The notes beneath the pieces were generated by a model, which saw nothing but the letters and a program-made list of their open reading frames with translations, ran no database searches and had not been told where the DNA came from. 64,000 nucleotides of DNA. It comes from Lepus europaeus. Taxonomy: Eukaryota; Chordata; Mammalia; Lagomorpha; Leporidae. The stretch is from positions 120,648,275-120,712,274 of the forward strand of contig NC_084834.1 of NCBI RefSeq assembly GCF_033115175.1. The letters run 5' to 3'. How positions within the stretch are numbered: the first letter of the stretch is position 1; the number at the start of each line of letters is the position of its first letter. The translations under genes and the position numbers were made by a program. Shown here piece by piece: positions 10,767-22,575 of this stretch.

Positions 10767-11160
10767 TTTTTCTTTCTAAGATTTATTTAGTTATTTAAAA
10801 GGCAAAGTTATGGGTGGGGGGGGGGGACAGAAAGAGAGAGAGAGAGAGAGAGAGGAGATAGAGAGGAAAGAGGGAGAAAGGGAGAGAGGGAGAGAGAGAG
10901 TTTGCATTTTCTGATTCATTCCCTAAATGGCCACAGCTGCTGGGGCTAGACCAGGCTGAAGCCAAGAGCCAAGGACTCCTGTGAGTCTCCCACATAGGGG
11001 GCAGGGGCCCGACCACTTTGGCCAGCTTCTGCTGTCTTCCCAGGTCCACTTGCAGGGAGCTGGATTGGAAATGGAGCAGCTGGGACTTGAGCCAGTGTTC
11101 TGATATGGATGCTGGCATTGCAGGCAGTAGCTTAATCCACTGCACCACAACACCAGCCCT
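10767..11160 (-). mobile_element. CSINE, antisense, with expanded GA tract
   Basis: Its CT-rich part has expanded to a G run plus (AG)n at about 10815-10900. The reversed head ends caccagccct at 11160. A degenerate duplication (aaatcaggctttt / aactcaagctttt) flanks it. The long minus-strand frame here is repeat-derived. Confidence 0.9.
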
Positions 11161-12392
11161 CCAACTCAAGCTTTTACAACCCACCCTCTCTCCAGAGCTA
11201 CCCTCTGAAGGCATGCCGTAATGACTTCTCACTAGGCCCGATCTAATGGTTCTACCTCCTCCCAACAGCTCCACCCTGAGGACCAAGCTTTTAACACATG
11301 AGCTTTTGGGGACATCCAAACTAATAGGCAAGCGATAGCAGTGTCCTTGTTGAAGACTGACGATTAACAACAGACCAATAGGCAACACCACAGCCATTTC
11401 AACTGATTTAGTTGAAACAACCCTGAGTGGAAAATGAAAGCAGAACAAACTGTCCACTCAATGAGAGCCGAAACTCTTGCACCCACATCAGCTGCAGACA
11501 AGAGCAAGGCTTTGAATGGAGATTTTAAACCCGTGAGATCAAGCTCCTGAAGCGTTTCTTTGAGGACTTTGACAGGAGATGAAAGGAGCTTTAACCGGTA
11601 TAATCCTAAAGACAAAGCACAATCAAAGCAGGAGGTGGAAGTGGTTCAGTCAGAAGAAAAGTGGGCCAGCCAAGAGCAGAGGTGATCGTAAACAGTACTT
11701 TGGGGTGCTCAAGGCATCCTGTGAGTTCACTTTCTGAAGGGCCAAAGAACAAGGCCACCTGCTTACTAGGAGAGTGTTGTAAGAAAGGCAGACAAAACTT
11801 TTGCAAGAAAAACACCCAGGAAAGCTTCACCAGAGAGGCCTTCCATGCCATGACGGTGTTCCTGGCCTTTTGCCCCATTAAACCCGGGCAGTTCCATGAA
11901 GGTTTCCATGGAATTCCATGAGAGTTTCCCTGGAAAATCTTACACAGCCTCCTTACAGTCCTGATTTGGTTTCTTCCAACTCCATTTTGTTTCCCAGTCT
12001 TACAACTTCTTTCAAGAAAAGCATTTTTCTTCAGGTAACCATGTAAAAATAAAGATTGTATTGACATGAGTAAAGTTTCAGGGCCCTCCGCTCTTTAGGG
12101 ATGGATTACAAGGGTGGCGTCATCACTTACAAAGCTTATGTTGAGGAAAAAAGCTTATAATTTTATTTTTATCTTGAATTCTATGTTCTCCACGAATCTT
12201 TGAAGTTTCATCATATTACCACTTTTCTTTTTTGACTGTAAAATGGATTCCTTGATAGAGGTAATGCTGACCAAGAATGCTATGGTTCCGAGGACTGTTA
12301 GTGTTGACAGAGAGGCAAAAAAGGCAAAGCCAGGAGTCTATAATTATTTTTACTTCAGGTCGTTTTCCCTTTTATCCAAAGTGAATAATACA

Positions 12393-12731
12393 TGGGTCCA
12401 GTGCTGTGGCATAGTGGGTAAGGCCGCCGCCTACAGTGCCGGCATCCCATATGGGCGCCGATTGGAGTCCCAGCAGCTCCACTTCCAATCTAGCTCTCTG
12501 TTATGGCCTGGGAAAGCAGTAGAAGATGGCCCAAGTGCTTGAGCCCCTGCACCTGTGTGGGATACCCGAAGCTCCTGGCTCCTGGCTTTGGATCGGCACA
12601 GCTCTGACCATTGCAGCCATTTTGGGAGTGAACCAACGGATGGAAGACCTCTCTCTCTCTCTCTCTCTGCCTCTCTTTCTCTCTGTGTAACTCTGACTTT
12701 CAAATAAATAAAATAAATCTTTTTTAAAAAG
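12393..12731 (+). mobile_element. CSINE with 12-bp target-site duplication
   Basis: Complete copy; gtgaataataca at 12381-12392 and 12732-12743. Confidence 0.95.
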
Positions 12732-12743
12732 GTGAATAATACA

Positions 12744-13725
12744 ACATGCCTCTCCTAGCTCTACCAAATGGAAAGGTTCCCACACAGCCTGTTGTTCTTC
12801 AGAGCCATTCCTGAGTAGGCTTACAGTGCAACAACAGTCCAGTATCATAAATTGTCAGCTCATCAGTGAGCAGGCTCGAAGGCTGTATGCTGTTGGGTGG
12901 TCATAAGGAACCCCCAAGATGCCATGGGATCAAGATGAGGAGGAGACAGCAGTGCTACAAAAGCCATACCACTGGAATCTGAGCTGCCCATTCATGTGGT
13001 TTGCCTGTGTCTTCTGGACTTGCTCAGGTTTGACCCTATACCATCTCCATGGATGGTTTCTGCACCTGCGCACTTGTGCCCTTGTGGGACTGGTGACACC
13101 CAGCTCTAGTTTACTCAGTGGAAAAGAAGGCGTGGCCTTGCAGAGCACCAGGGAACTGTGCTGAAACTCTCTTACTAGAGTTCCCTAGGGCTTTTCCACA
13201 GTGCTCCTACCCATCACAGATCCTCTGCCGCCACCAGGTCTGCGGGAACAAATGGCCTGAGCATTAGGGCAACTCGCATCCCGGCCCTTCTGTGAAGCTT
13301 CCAGGTACTAGGTACTTTAGTTTTGTGAGAAGCACATTCCAGCATCCCTGCTTCTGGGAAACATAATCCAGTGTTGGTTCTTTCATCTCACGTGGCAAAT
13401 TCATTCTGCCATTCCTGCTTCCTCGAGCTTTCTGGTCCCTTTCTTAAAAGTCCTTCAAGATTCTCCTAGCCTCATAGAGCAACTTGCATCATCAAGTCTA
13501 ATCTTCAAGGAGTCACCCCGGCTGTGCATCAGGACTTCCTCCAGGTGTCCTTGCCAAAACATTCAACCAGAATCACAGGTGGATACATCCATGTCATAAA
13601 ATCCCCCCTGTCCAGCCTTGGAATCTGATTTTTCTGGTCTAACACTGTAAATAGTCACTCTCCAGCCACATTCCCCCAAGTCCTTTTTCATACACGGTAG
13701 CCCACTTTGCACTTCCTTTTGAGTC
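12744..13725. other. Intergenic sequence
   Basis: No gene, RNA or repeat recognised. Confidence 0.5.
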
Positions 13726-13729
13726 AGTC

Positions 13730-13955
13730 TAGTGTAGTAACTCTCACATGGGGATGGTTTTCACCCCTAGGGGACACTTGGCAATGTCTGGAGATATTTT
13801 TGTTGTCATTACAGAGAGGAGTCTGATAGCATCCAGTGTGTGGATGCTGGCGATGCTGCCCAAAAATCTGTAACACACAGGGCAGACCCCCCACCCACCC
13901 AAAGAGTTCCCCAGCCCACAGTGCCACTGGAGCGAAGGATGAGAAGCCTGGGTCT
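13730..13955 (+). mobile_element. MER20-like hAT-Charlie DNA transposon
   Basis: Matches the MER20 pattern over its length, including ggggacacttggcaatgtct near 13769 and ccagcccacagtgcc near 13911. MER20 copies are known to act as enhancers in some eutherian tissues; nothing here shows that for this copy. Confidence 0.7.
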
Positions 13956-14804
13956 GGTTCTCCCTCGTTTGTGATTCCCCATATGGATTGTGCCAAGATC
14001 TGACCCTGATTATGGGCTTGAGGCAATGGGGGCGATGGTTTCAGGGATGGATAACTGAAGAAAAGATGGTCGTATGAGGAGGCATTCACCCCAGGTTTAT
14101 TCTTTGTATCACTTCCAGTCAAGGGGAGGCTGCACAGAGCATGAGAAGTGATCTGAGAATGTGAGATAAATTATAAGGCCCACCCAAATGCCCCCACTTT
14201 AGATCTCAAAGCTCCACGATTTTCCTCCTGGCGCCCTGGCTTTGACATAGGTGCTGTTCAAGGCTGCACACTTGGGTGCTTTTGCAGTCCTGCCACCCTT
14301 ACGCTGAGCACCCGGGGCTCATTTCCAGCAGTCTCTTGGCAACTACACTGTCCTAGAGGCTCTCTGGCTTTCCCTGTTGTGCCCTGATTTGAGACTTGAC
14401 TGACTAAAGTTATCCACACCAGTTAACAGAAGCCAGTCTACAGCGCTCAAGTACGTAGCCACCTCATAGTCCACTGCTTCACCACCTGCCTGAACTTCGT
14501 TCCAATCCACCACGGTTGAGAGTCTTGGTGATTGTGACACTCCAGTGTGCCAGGGGCTGTCACCACTTACAAGTTACCACCCACTGTCTACTGCCAGCAG
14601 AGAGCCTTATTGTCTCTTGGTCGGTATGGAAGGGTCAGGCTCCAAAATCCCATACTGAAAATTTGCTTTCTAAACCACTTCTGGTGCCTGGGAGCCAGGG
14701 CTAGGGTGTGTGCCAGCAGTTTACTTGATAATATGAATTCAGGGAATAGGACTGGGCTTCAGAGGGAATAAAATAGAGAAGGAGTAGCCAGTTCAAGGAT
14801 TACT
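13956..14804. other. Intergenic sequence
   Basis: Nothing recognised apart from short unsupported frames. Confidence 0.5.
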
Positions 14805-14808
14805 GAAT

Positions 14809-15214
14809 TGTCCCCTGCTGTGAGTACCTGGCTGATTGATGTAATGTAGGCAGGCATGTGGGATCAAATTGATAAGGCTTGTGATTGCATCCCCTTACCT
14901 GACCACACCTGTGTGCCCAGGCTAATTAACCACGCCCCTTCGGAAGTGGATTAAAGCCTGAAGCACGGTGGGCCGTGCTCTTTTTGCCCTTTTTCCCTTT
15001 GTCCTTCTTCCTCGCTGCCCTGGGTCCCTTGCTGCCCCACGCCGTCAGGCCATCTGCCCCATGCTCCTCCCCATGGCTGGCTCCTGGTGCTCGGTATGAA
15101 TCCAGATTTCCCCCTCTCTCTTAGACAGGGCCCTCACTCCCCTATGCATTTCTCTCACTGAATAAAAAGCTTACAAACTTACCACGTTGCCTGGTTTATT
15201 TGTGCCAGTATTCA
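14809..15214 (+). mobile_element. Solo LTR with 4-bp target duplication
   Basis: 406 bp beginning TGTCCCCTG and ending TATTCA, flanked by gaat at 14805-14808 and 15215-15218. An AATAAA at 15161-15166 lies near the 3' end, preceded by a CT-rich region, as in gammaretrovirus-like (ERV1) LTRs, which make 4-bp duplications. No internal viral genes are present, so this is a recombined remnant. Confidence 0.75.
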
Positions 15215-15216
15215 GA

Positions 15217-15240
15217 ATTCTCTGAATATATTCAGAGAAT
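15217..15240. repeat. 24-bp perfect palindrome
   Basis: attctctgaata followed by its exact reverse complement. It includes two TTCNNNGAA motifs (STAT-like), and its first bases overlap the LTR target duplication. Confidence 0.9.
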
Positions 15241-15889
15241 ATGAATCTATAAGAGCCCACATGGCCTATTAATATTTGGGTTATTAATAAGCAAATCGGT
15301 AACAGTAACACCTGCAGAGAATCCTTATGAAACATGTCTCAGAACTTTGCGCTAGAGTAGGTAAAGCAGAAAGAATTTATCTGTCAGCTCTGTTGTTGGT
15401 TTCATTTCCGACTTCTGGTTGCACATGTGCATGTAGGGCTGGTATCTGCAGGTGGTGCCTGCTGTGGCATGAGATGCAATATTCCATGCTATGGATAAGG
15501 AGTGGGAGAGTCAACATGCTATAGCACAGCCCTTGAGAGAGGACACTTGCATACAATTGGGCACTGCAGTAACACCTAGAAAAAGAGGTGAGGCGGGCGC
15601 GATTTGACTTGGCACTTGAGGGTTGTTGAAACACTGCTTATCTCTCACTGCCATCTCTGAATGTGATGGCTCCATGTTTCCAGATGCTCAGGCCGCCACG
15701 TGATTCCTCTTTTTTCCTCTCACGTGTTTTATCTCATCACTCAATAACTCTTGCTGGGTCTGGCTTCACAGTGCGTGCAGCATCTGACCACATCTCCTTG
15801 TCTCCACTGCTACTCCTCCCTGGACTATTGCCATACCGCATTCCTCTGAGTTGCTGTGATTATCTCGTGTGCTCTTTGCTTCTCCGCCC

Positions 15890-15949
15890 TTATCCCTGTA
15901 CCGTCTACTGTTAACACAGTTATCCCTGTACCGTCTGCTGTTAACACAG
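15890..15949. repeat. 30-bp tandem duplication (2 copies)
   Basis: Two adjacent copies starting ttatccctgtaccgtct, differing at one base. Confidence 0.92.
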
Positions 15950-15999
15950 TTACCAGAAGCGCTTCCTTTTAAAGCATAAGTCACATCACGCTGTCTTTT

Positions 16000-16330
16000 G
16001 TGTGGAAGCCTCCAGAAGCTTCGGAGTAAAAGCCAAAGTCCTCACAATGACCTTCCACAACTTCCCCCTTTCTCCATCATTGGGATTCCATTTTCTCCCA
16101 CCCTCCCTTGAGCAGTCTGCTCCGGTTCCTTGGATCTTATTATTGGTTTTTGAAGAGTCTCGGCCAACTGCCTCAGGACCCTTGCACTTCCTACTCCCTT
16201 TGTCTGAGTGATTTCCCATCAAATAAGTGCATGCATCCCTTCCACGTATTTGCCCAAATGTGACCATCACTGCCATCCATCTCCAGAACTGTTCTCATCT
16301 CGCAAATCTGAAGCTCTGTCCCAATTAAAT
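16000..16330 (-). mobile_element. L2-like LINE relic, antisense
   Basis: Resembles antisense L2 ORF sequence (ggacccttgcacttcctactcc and neighbours). Diverged. Confidence 0.5.
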
Positions 16331-18361
16331 ATTAACTCTCCGTTGCCTCTTCTCTCCACCATTGGCAATCACCATTTTGCTTAGTGATATTTCCTTTTAA
16401 TAGGATTTTTTGGGATGGAGAACTAGACAATCAAAATATTGCATAAGATAAACAGGTATTTGTCTCTTTAAGTGTCCCTCTAATGTCTGGGAAATAATTA
16501 TGTTAACTCATAATTGCCTGGCCCAGACTTCCCCCAAAAGGGAGAAGTGGCTACCCTCGCATCATTTATCAGCTGCTCTCCGAGGTTGCAGAAACAAATG
16601 GCCAGAGTCCATTAGCTCTTGACTTTCCTTACCCAGGCACCAAAAGTTCTCAAGCTTCTCCCACAACCACACTTCAAGTGCAACATTACATAAATGAAAA
16701 AAAAAAAAAAAAAGCAGTGGTTGGATGTGCAGAATCAGAGACTTCTATGCCACTTGCTTAAGGATAAAAAAGGCATGTGTTACAAATGGGATACATGGCA
16801 AATGTCTACACAAATACCTCTAAAAGATAAGTCTTTTTGCTACAAAAAATAAATAAAACAGATCCTACAAATAGATCACACCTATTCAAGCAAAACGATA
16901 TTCGTAAAATATCTATTGGGGTAAGCACTGGCCTAAGTGCCATGGGGAACCCAAAGAGGAACCAACCTTCCCCAGGCTTCCAAAGACCGTGGAGTGAAAA
17001 CTGGTCCTCCCTGGAGAGCAACCACTTCCCTGCCCTTGCAATACTTGGGAATGAATTTAAGTGAAGTATACATTTGATTTTCTAATAGAAAAAAATATAT
17101 AATTGTAAGCAGCATAGCATGGTGCAATAACTCCACCCTAGGAAGATTTCCGGAGCCCATGCAGGCAGAGTGCAATCTGTAGGAGTGGCTCTTCTGCCAG
17201 CTCCTGGGTGAAGAGACAAATCTGGGAAGGGTTCAGGCTTCGGGAGTGGCAGGTGAGCAAGAGAAGCAGCATGAGGGATCAGTTAGATTGAATGATCCAC
17301 CTCTGTACTCCTACTGTACGTTCACATCCTGAACCTAGCTTGCAGCTTGAAGCCCAGTCCAGCCTAGTTTAGCTGTATTTCAGTCGGCCCAGAGATGCAT
17401 GATCAAGAGCTAAATGCTTGCTTGTCAAGCCACTCAGACTTACGCTTGGTTGTTTCAGAGGATTATTGTAAAAATAGTCAGCTGATACAAAGAGATGCTC
17501 CGAATGTGCTCGAGAGAATGGAGGTGGAATAAGGACAGGAGAGCAAGATGAAGAGGAGACAGCACACAAACTCACAGCCAGACCAGGTTAATTCAGAGAA
17601 TGAGCCTGGGAGGGGCTCATTCCTGGTGAACACACAGCAGTTACCAGTAAACACACAGCAGAGAGAGCACCTGCCCACTTATACCTAGTGGCTTAAATAG
17701 CACAAGGTAGGTGAGAGGGTTTGGGAGGTCTGGGGTAAGGCTGAGCTGCCAAGACAGTGGGGACAGCCTGGGCTAGCAGCTGGGTGTGGCTCAGGAGGGT
17801 TTGGACTGAGGCTGGACTCCAGGGTTTGGACTGGGGAGAGCTTGGGAGGGGAGGGGAGAGCCTGGGAGTGGTGTGGCTTGGGAGGGGAGACTTATAGTGA
17901 ACTCTTAGGAGAATGGGGAGAGCTCAGGCTGGTGGCTGCGCTCTCCAGATAGTGGTGTGTCCGAAGGTGGAGGCAGGGCCGGGCTGGTGAGGGCAGGGTG
18001 GGGCTGAGCTGGCTGAAGAACACAGGGAAATGGAGGCCTGCTTGCTGTCATGCAGGTGAGAGGCTGAAATGGGTCTAAGGCTTTTGTCCTGCTGCGTCAG
18101 ATGGTTCCCAGAGTGTGCAGGAGTAGGAACGTTGGCAGGTGAGTCCATGAGCACTGATGAAGGTTTATGAAGCAGGCTCCTGCCCACTGCTCCAGAACTC
18201 ACCCGGATGGCCTGAAATTGTGAAGCTCACCTATATAGTCATCTAAATTAATGTGTGACAAAAACGATTCTCCTGAAGTTGTGGCCTTGTGGGGTGTGCA
18301 ACCTGTCTGGGCGACCCTGCCACTCTTGCTCCAGGCCCTGAGAGTTTAAAGAGTCGTGCTG

Positions 18362-18710
18362 TATGGGCCGGCGCCGTGGCTCACTAGGCTAATCCTCCGC
18401 CTTGCGGCGCCGGCACACCGGGTTCTAGTCCCAGTCGGGGCACCGATCCTGTCCCGGTTGCCCCTCTTCCAGGCCAGCTCTCTGCTGTGGCCAAGGAGTG
18501 CAGTGGAGGATGGTCCAAGTGCTTGGGTCCTGCACCCCATGGGAGACCAGGATAAGCACCTGGCTCCTGCCATCAGATCAGCGTGGTGCGCCGGCCGCAG
18601 CGCGCCTACCGCGGTAGCCATTGGAGGGTGAACCAACGGCAAAAGGAAGACCTTTCTCTCTGTCTCTCTCTCACTGTCCACTCTGCCTGTCAAAAAAAAA
18701 AAAAAAAAAA
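18362..18710 (+). mobile_element. Young CSINE with target-site duplication
   Basis: Near-identical in type to the copy at 2952, with a 19-base A tail. agtcgtgctg occurs at 18352-18361 and 18711-18720. Confidence 0.96.
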
Positions 18711-18944
18711 AGTCGTGCTGCAGCCCAGGTGAAAACGTGTATATAGGGTAAGGGGGTGCAGAGTGCAGACATTTTGGCTTGCAGAGGAATTAGACTTAAA
18801 AATAGTGGGTGAGAAAAAGAAGATTGAGAAGTAAAGGAGAGAGAGAGAGAGAAGAGACATCAGGAGAAACAATGTGATCAAGTTTTCAGTAAGTACGTCA
18901 AATATTAAATTTCCCTAATAAGAATTTTGGGTCAAAAAATACGT

Positions 18945-19276
18945 ATGTAAAGTCCCATGTTGTGGCACAGCTGGTTAAGCTGTCGCCTGCGATGCCTGTA
19001 TCCCATGTAGGTACAGGTTCGAGGCCCAGCTGCTTCACTTCCAGTCCTGCTCCCTGCTAATGTGCATGGGAAAGCAATAGAAGATGGACCAAGTACTTGG
19101 GCTCCTGCATCCACAAAGGAGACCTGGGCAGAGTTCCAATCTCTTGGCTTCAGCCTGGCTCAGCCCCAGCTGTTGCAGCCATTTGGGGAGTGAACCAGAG
19201 GATGGAAGATTCTCTCTCTCTCTCTCTCTCTCTGGAGCTGCCTTTCAAGTAAATAAATCTTTAAAAAATTTTTAAT
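18945..19276 (+). mobile_element. CSINE, older copy
   Basis: Head tcccatgttgtggcacag, GA/CT-rich tract near 19213-19232, aaataaatctttaaaa tail. Confidence 0.88.
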
Positions 19277-19278
19277 TA

Positions 19279-19638
19279 GGCCAGCGCCGTGGCTCAATAG
19301 GCTAATCCTCCACCTTGCGGCACCGGCACACCGGGTTCTAGTCCCGGTTGGGGCACCGATCCTGTCCCAGTTGCCCCTCTTCCAGGCCAGCTCTCTGCTG
19401 TGGCCAGGGAGTGCAGTGGAGGATGGCCCAAGTGCTTGGGCCCTGCACCCGCATGGGAGACCAGGAGAAGCACCTGGCTCCTGCCATCGGATCAGCATGG
19501 TGCGCCGGCCGCAGCGCGCCTACCGCGGCAGCCATTGGAGGGTGAACCAATGGCAAAAAGGAAGACCTTTCTCTCTGTCTCTCTCTCTACTGTCCACTCT
19601 GCCTGTCAAAAATTAAAAAAAAAAAAAATTAAAAAAAT
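19279..19638 (+). mobile_element. Young CSINE inserted in the tail of an older CSINE
   Basis: Target duplication tttttaatta at 19269-19278 and 19639-19648. The left copy is the end of the neighbouring SINE tail, so this insertion is the later event. Confidence 0.93.
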
Positions 19639-19904
19639 TTTTTAATTAAAAAGGATTCTTTAAAAAAACATATGTTGAGTGCCTCTGTATATGATCCAGA
19701 GATGTATAGGATACTATCTTCATTTTCTTTTTAAAAGACATTACTCTAAGTAACTCCTTTTGTTAAGCACAGTTGGAAATTTACCCCAAGAAGCAAACAC
19801 ATAAATGATACAGATGGGTTTTATATGAGTTGGAGAATTTCATGCAAGCTTTCTCTAGCATATCATCACTTACACTACCTGTTTTAATAAAAAAGGTGTT
19901 TTTA

Positions 19905-20258
19905 GTGGTAGGTATTTAGCCTAGTGGTTAAGATGCTCATGTCCTGCATTTGAGAACCTGGGTTTCATTACTGACTCCAGTTCCTAATTCTAGCTTCCTG
20001 TTAAGACAGATCCTGGGAAGCAGAGGCGATGGCTCAGGTACTTGGGTTCCTTCTCTTCCAGTTGAGTTCCTGGCTCCTCTCTTCAGCTCTGCCCAGCCCA
20101 GCCCTAGCCCTTGCAGGAATCTGGGTAGTGAACCAGTAGATGGGAGCTCTCTCTCTCTCTTTGTCCATTTCTCTCTGTCTCTGTCTCTCTCTCTTTCTCA
20201 CTATCTCTAGCTCTCCGTGCCTCTCAAATGAATAAGTGAATTTAAAAATTTTATTTAA
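19905..20258 (+). mobile_element. CSINE, older diverged copy
   Basis: ggtaggtatttagcctagtg head type, CT-rich tract near 20150-20215, caaatgaataagtgaa tail. Confidence 0.85.
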
Positions 20259-21101
20259 AGTTATTTAAGTACTTACCCATCCTTGCTGCATCGCACTATG
20301 AGCTCTTGAAGCGGGCTGATCTATGTGAAGTGACCCTAGCATTGCACATTGGGTGTAGGTGGCATCTGCTTGGTGCCTCCAGCGTGAACTTCCTCAAAGT
20401 CTTTTGATTTCCTAATGGTTTCTGCATTTGTTGATATTTATTGCCTATCTCAGTTATCTCACTAGAGATTGCAAGATAGCGCTTTTATAATTCTTTCATT
20501 CCCATTGCATTTGTTATTTGGAATTCTTCTTCATGACTTTCCATATCATCTAGCCCTTGACATGTGGTTCCTACAGGAAGTGCAAAATACATGCTGAAGA
20601 CTTTCCTTTCCTTACCAGATTTCAGATGCTACAGCGATGACAGAGGAGATGTTTCAGTGTTATAAAATTCACAGAATTACATCTATTTGGTGTGTTTCTT
20701 CTGTTGAGTCATTTTCTTTGCTGTACTCAAATTGTCCCATCTTAGGTCGGTGGGAGCTGCTGCCAATTGGTTCCTTATCCTTTGACGGTTCCACGTAGAC
20801 TTCGACAGCTTTCTTTCTTCCAGGTACATCAGGATGTCTGCTACATTTTATGCCCAGACTGGGAATCTTTCATTTCTTCAAGCAGTTCTCATTCCTTTCA
20901 ATGGGAAATGGTATTCCAGACCACCCTGTGTGCTAAGATGCATCTACTTTAGGGTATCAGTGACAAATATAGGAAGTGAATGCTTTTTTTTTTTGTAAAA
21001 TAAAAGCCTATATTAATTCGTTTATATTACTATTTTCAGTTAAATTTTAGTGTGACAGGGTTTTAACTTCTTTGGTTTTATACTTGTACATTTTCTCTCT
21101 C
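20259..21101. other. Intergenic sequence
   Basis: AT-rich. Nothing recognised. Confidence 0.5.
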
Positions 21102-21431
21102 TTTTTTAAAAGATTTATTTATTTGAAAGAGTTACACAGAGAGAGGAGAGGCAGAGGCAGAGAGAGACAGAGTCTTCCATCCCCTGATTCACTCCCCCAG
21201 ATGGCTGCAATGGCTGGAGCTGAGCCAATCCAAAGCCAGGAGCCAGGAGTTCTTCCTGATCTCCCATGTGGGTGCAGAGGCCCAAGCACTTGGGCCATCT
21301 TCTACTGCTTTCCCAGGCCATAGCAGAGAGCTGGATCAGAAGTAGAGCAGCCAGGTCTCAAACTGGTGCCCATATGCGATGTTGGCGCTTCAGGCCAGGG
21401 CGTTAACCCACTGCACCACAGCACTGGCCCC
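21102..21431 (-). mobile_element. CSINE, antisense
   Basis: Reversed tail cttttttaaaagatttattt to reversed head cactggcccc. Flanks attttctctc / attttctttc look like an aged duplication. Confidence 0.93.
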
Positions 21432-21560
21432 ATATTTTCTTTCTTATGCTTAAAATCTTGGTTCCTGGTTTTGTTAATATAATGACACATGCTTTATCTT
21501 ACTGTACTCCTGTAATACTGTCAAAATAACACTATCAATATTAATAGTAACAGCTGTCCT

Positions 21561-21888
21561 TTTTAAAAAATATTTTATTTATTTGATAAGTAGAGTTACA
21601 GACAGTGAGAGGGAGAGACAGAGAGAAAGGTCTTCCATACACTGGTTCACTCCCTAGATGGCCGCAATGGCTGGAGCTGAGCCAATCCGAAGCCAGGAGC
21701 TGGGAGCTTCTTCCAGGTCTCCCACATGGGTGCAGGGCCCAAGGACTTGGACCATCTTCTACTGCTTTCCCAGGCCATAGCAGAGAGCTGGATCGGAAGA
21801 GGAGCAGCCGGGACTTGAACCATCGCCCATAGAGGGTGCCGGTGCCACAGGTGGAGGATTAACCTACTGTGCCACAGCACTACCCCAT
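21561..21888 (-). mobile_element. CSINE, antisense
   Basis: Flanked by acagctgtcctt (from 21550) and acagctatcctt (from 21889), a target duplication with one change. Confidence 0.94.
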
Positions 21889-22239
21889 ACAGCTATCCTT
21901 CTGAATATGATTTCAGGTTTGATGGAAGTGTGTAGAATCATGTAACCTCTACCACACTCAAGATATTTCTGAATATACAAATATACAATGGTCAAATCAT
22001 ACTCAAAAATAGAACTGTGACCCACAACCTGCAACCAGCAGCCAAGGAAGCCAACCTATGTGTAGTAGCAAGGCCATGAAGCCAAACTATCTGTAGCTAC
22101 CAGTGCAGAAAGCCAAACAAAAACTTCTGGATCGATGGGTCCAAAATGGCCAGGACTTCATTCATAATTCACAGATGCCCTGCTTTTGGCATCTCTTCCA
22201 ACTTAGGACCAACCAGAGGGAGCCAAATAGATATTTTTA
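21889..22239. other. Intergenic sequence, possible old repeat
   Basis: About 350 bases with internally similar phrases (agccaaggaagccaac... / gccatgaagccaaac...). I cannot name it. Confidence 0.4.
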
Positions 22240-22575
22240 AAAAGTTTTATTTTATTTGCTTGAAACATAGAGTAACACAGAGAGAGGAAGCGACAGATAG
22301 ACAAACAAAGAGAGAGAGAGAGATCTTCCATCAACTGGTTCACTCCCCAAATGGCTACAACAGCCAGGGCTGGGGCAGGCCAAAGTCAGGAGCCAGGAGC
22401 TTCATCTGGGTCTCCCACATGGGTGCAGGGGCCAGGCACTTGGGTCATCTTCCGATGCTTTCCCAGGCACATTAGCAGGGAACTGGATAGGAAGTGGAGC
22501 AGTAGGGACTCAAACTGGCACCCATATGGGATGTCGAATGTGGTGGGCTAACCTGCTATGCCATGATGCTTGTCC
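22240..22575 (-). mobile_element. CSINE with 17-bp target-site duplication, antisense
   Basis: ccaaatagatattttta at 22223-22239 and ccaaataggtattttta at 22576-22592. Confidence 0.94.

Larger units (their letters stand above)
10015..11344 (+). mobile_element. Unnamed interspersed repeat hosting an LTR and a SINE
   Basis: The two flanks (10020-10170 and 11161-11344) look like the start and end of one old mammalian repeat: gaaagaggtttcttttggc near 10078 and ccaagcttttaacacatgag near 11282. The LTR and an antisense CSINE lie between them. The whole block interrupts the mariner copy. Confidence 0.5.
8930..12210 (+). mobile_element. Decayed mariner transposon split by later insertions
   Basis: Pieces at about 8930-9210, 9886-10014 and 11345-12210 line up in order as one mariner (TcMar) copy. 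The terminal repeat ttcaaaaagttcatgga is at the left, and an altered ctttgaag end is at the right. In the right piece, transposase remnants are readable: GDE at 11575-11583 followed by RYNPKDKAQSK, and the hallmark YSPDL at 11954-11968. The transposase is broken by frameshifts and stops and cannot be functional. Insertions at 9211-9870 and about 10015-11344 divide it. I think it is the MARNA family, but the family name is from memory. Confidence 0.8.
15241..18351. other. Intergenic sequence
   Basis: Contains a 30-bp tandem duplication (15890-15949), an L2-like block (about 16000-16330), an A run (about 16698-16714) and a G/A-rich stretch with repeated ctgggag-like units (about 17700-17950). 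No gene recognised. Confidence 0.6.

Noticed and set aside
10795-11457. 220-codon minus-strand frame, the longest in the window
   Set aside because: It runs through an antisense CSINE and its GA tract, an old repeat and part of the mariner. It is a chance read-through of repeats.
11606-12067. 153-codon minus-strand frame
   Set aside because: It is antisense to the decayed mariner transposase, whose YSPDL motif lies on the plus strand.
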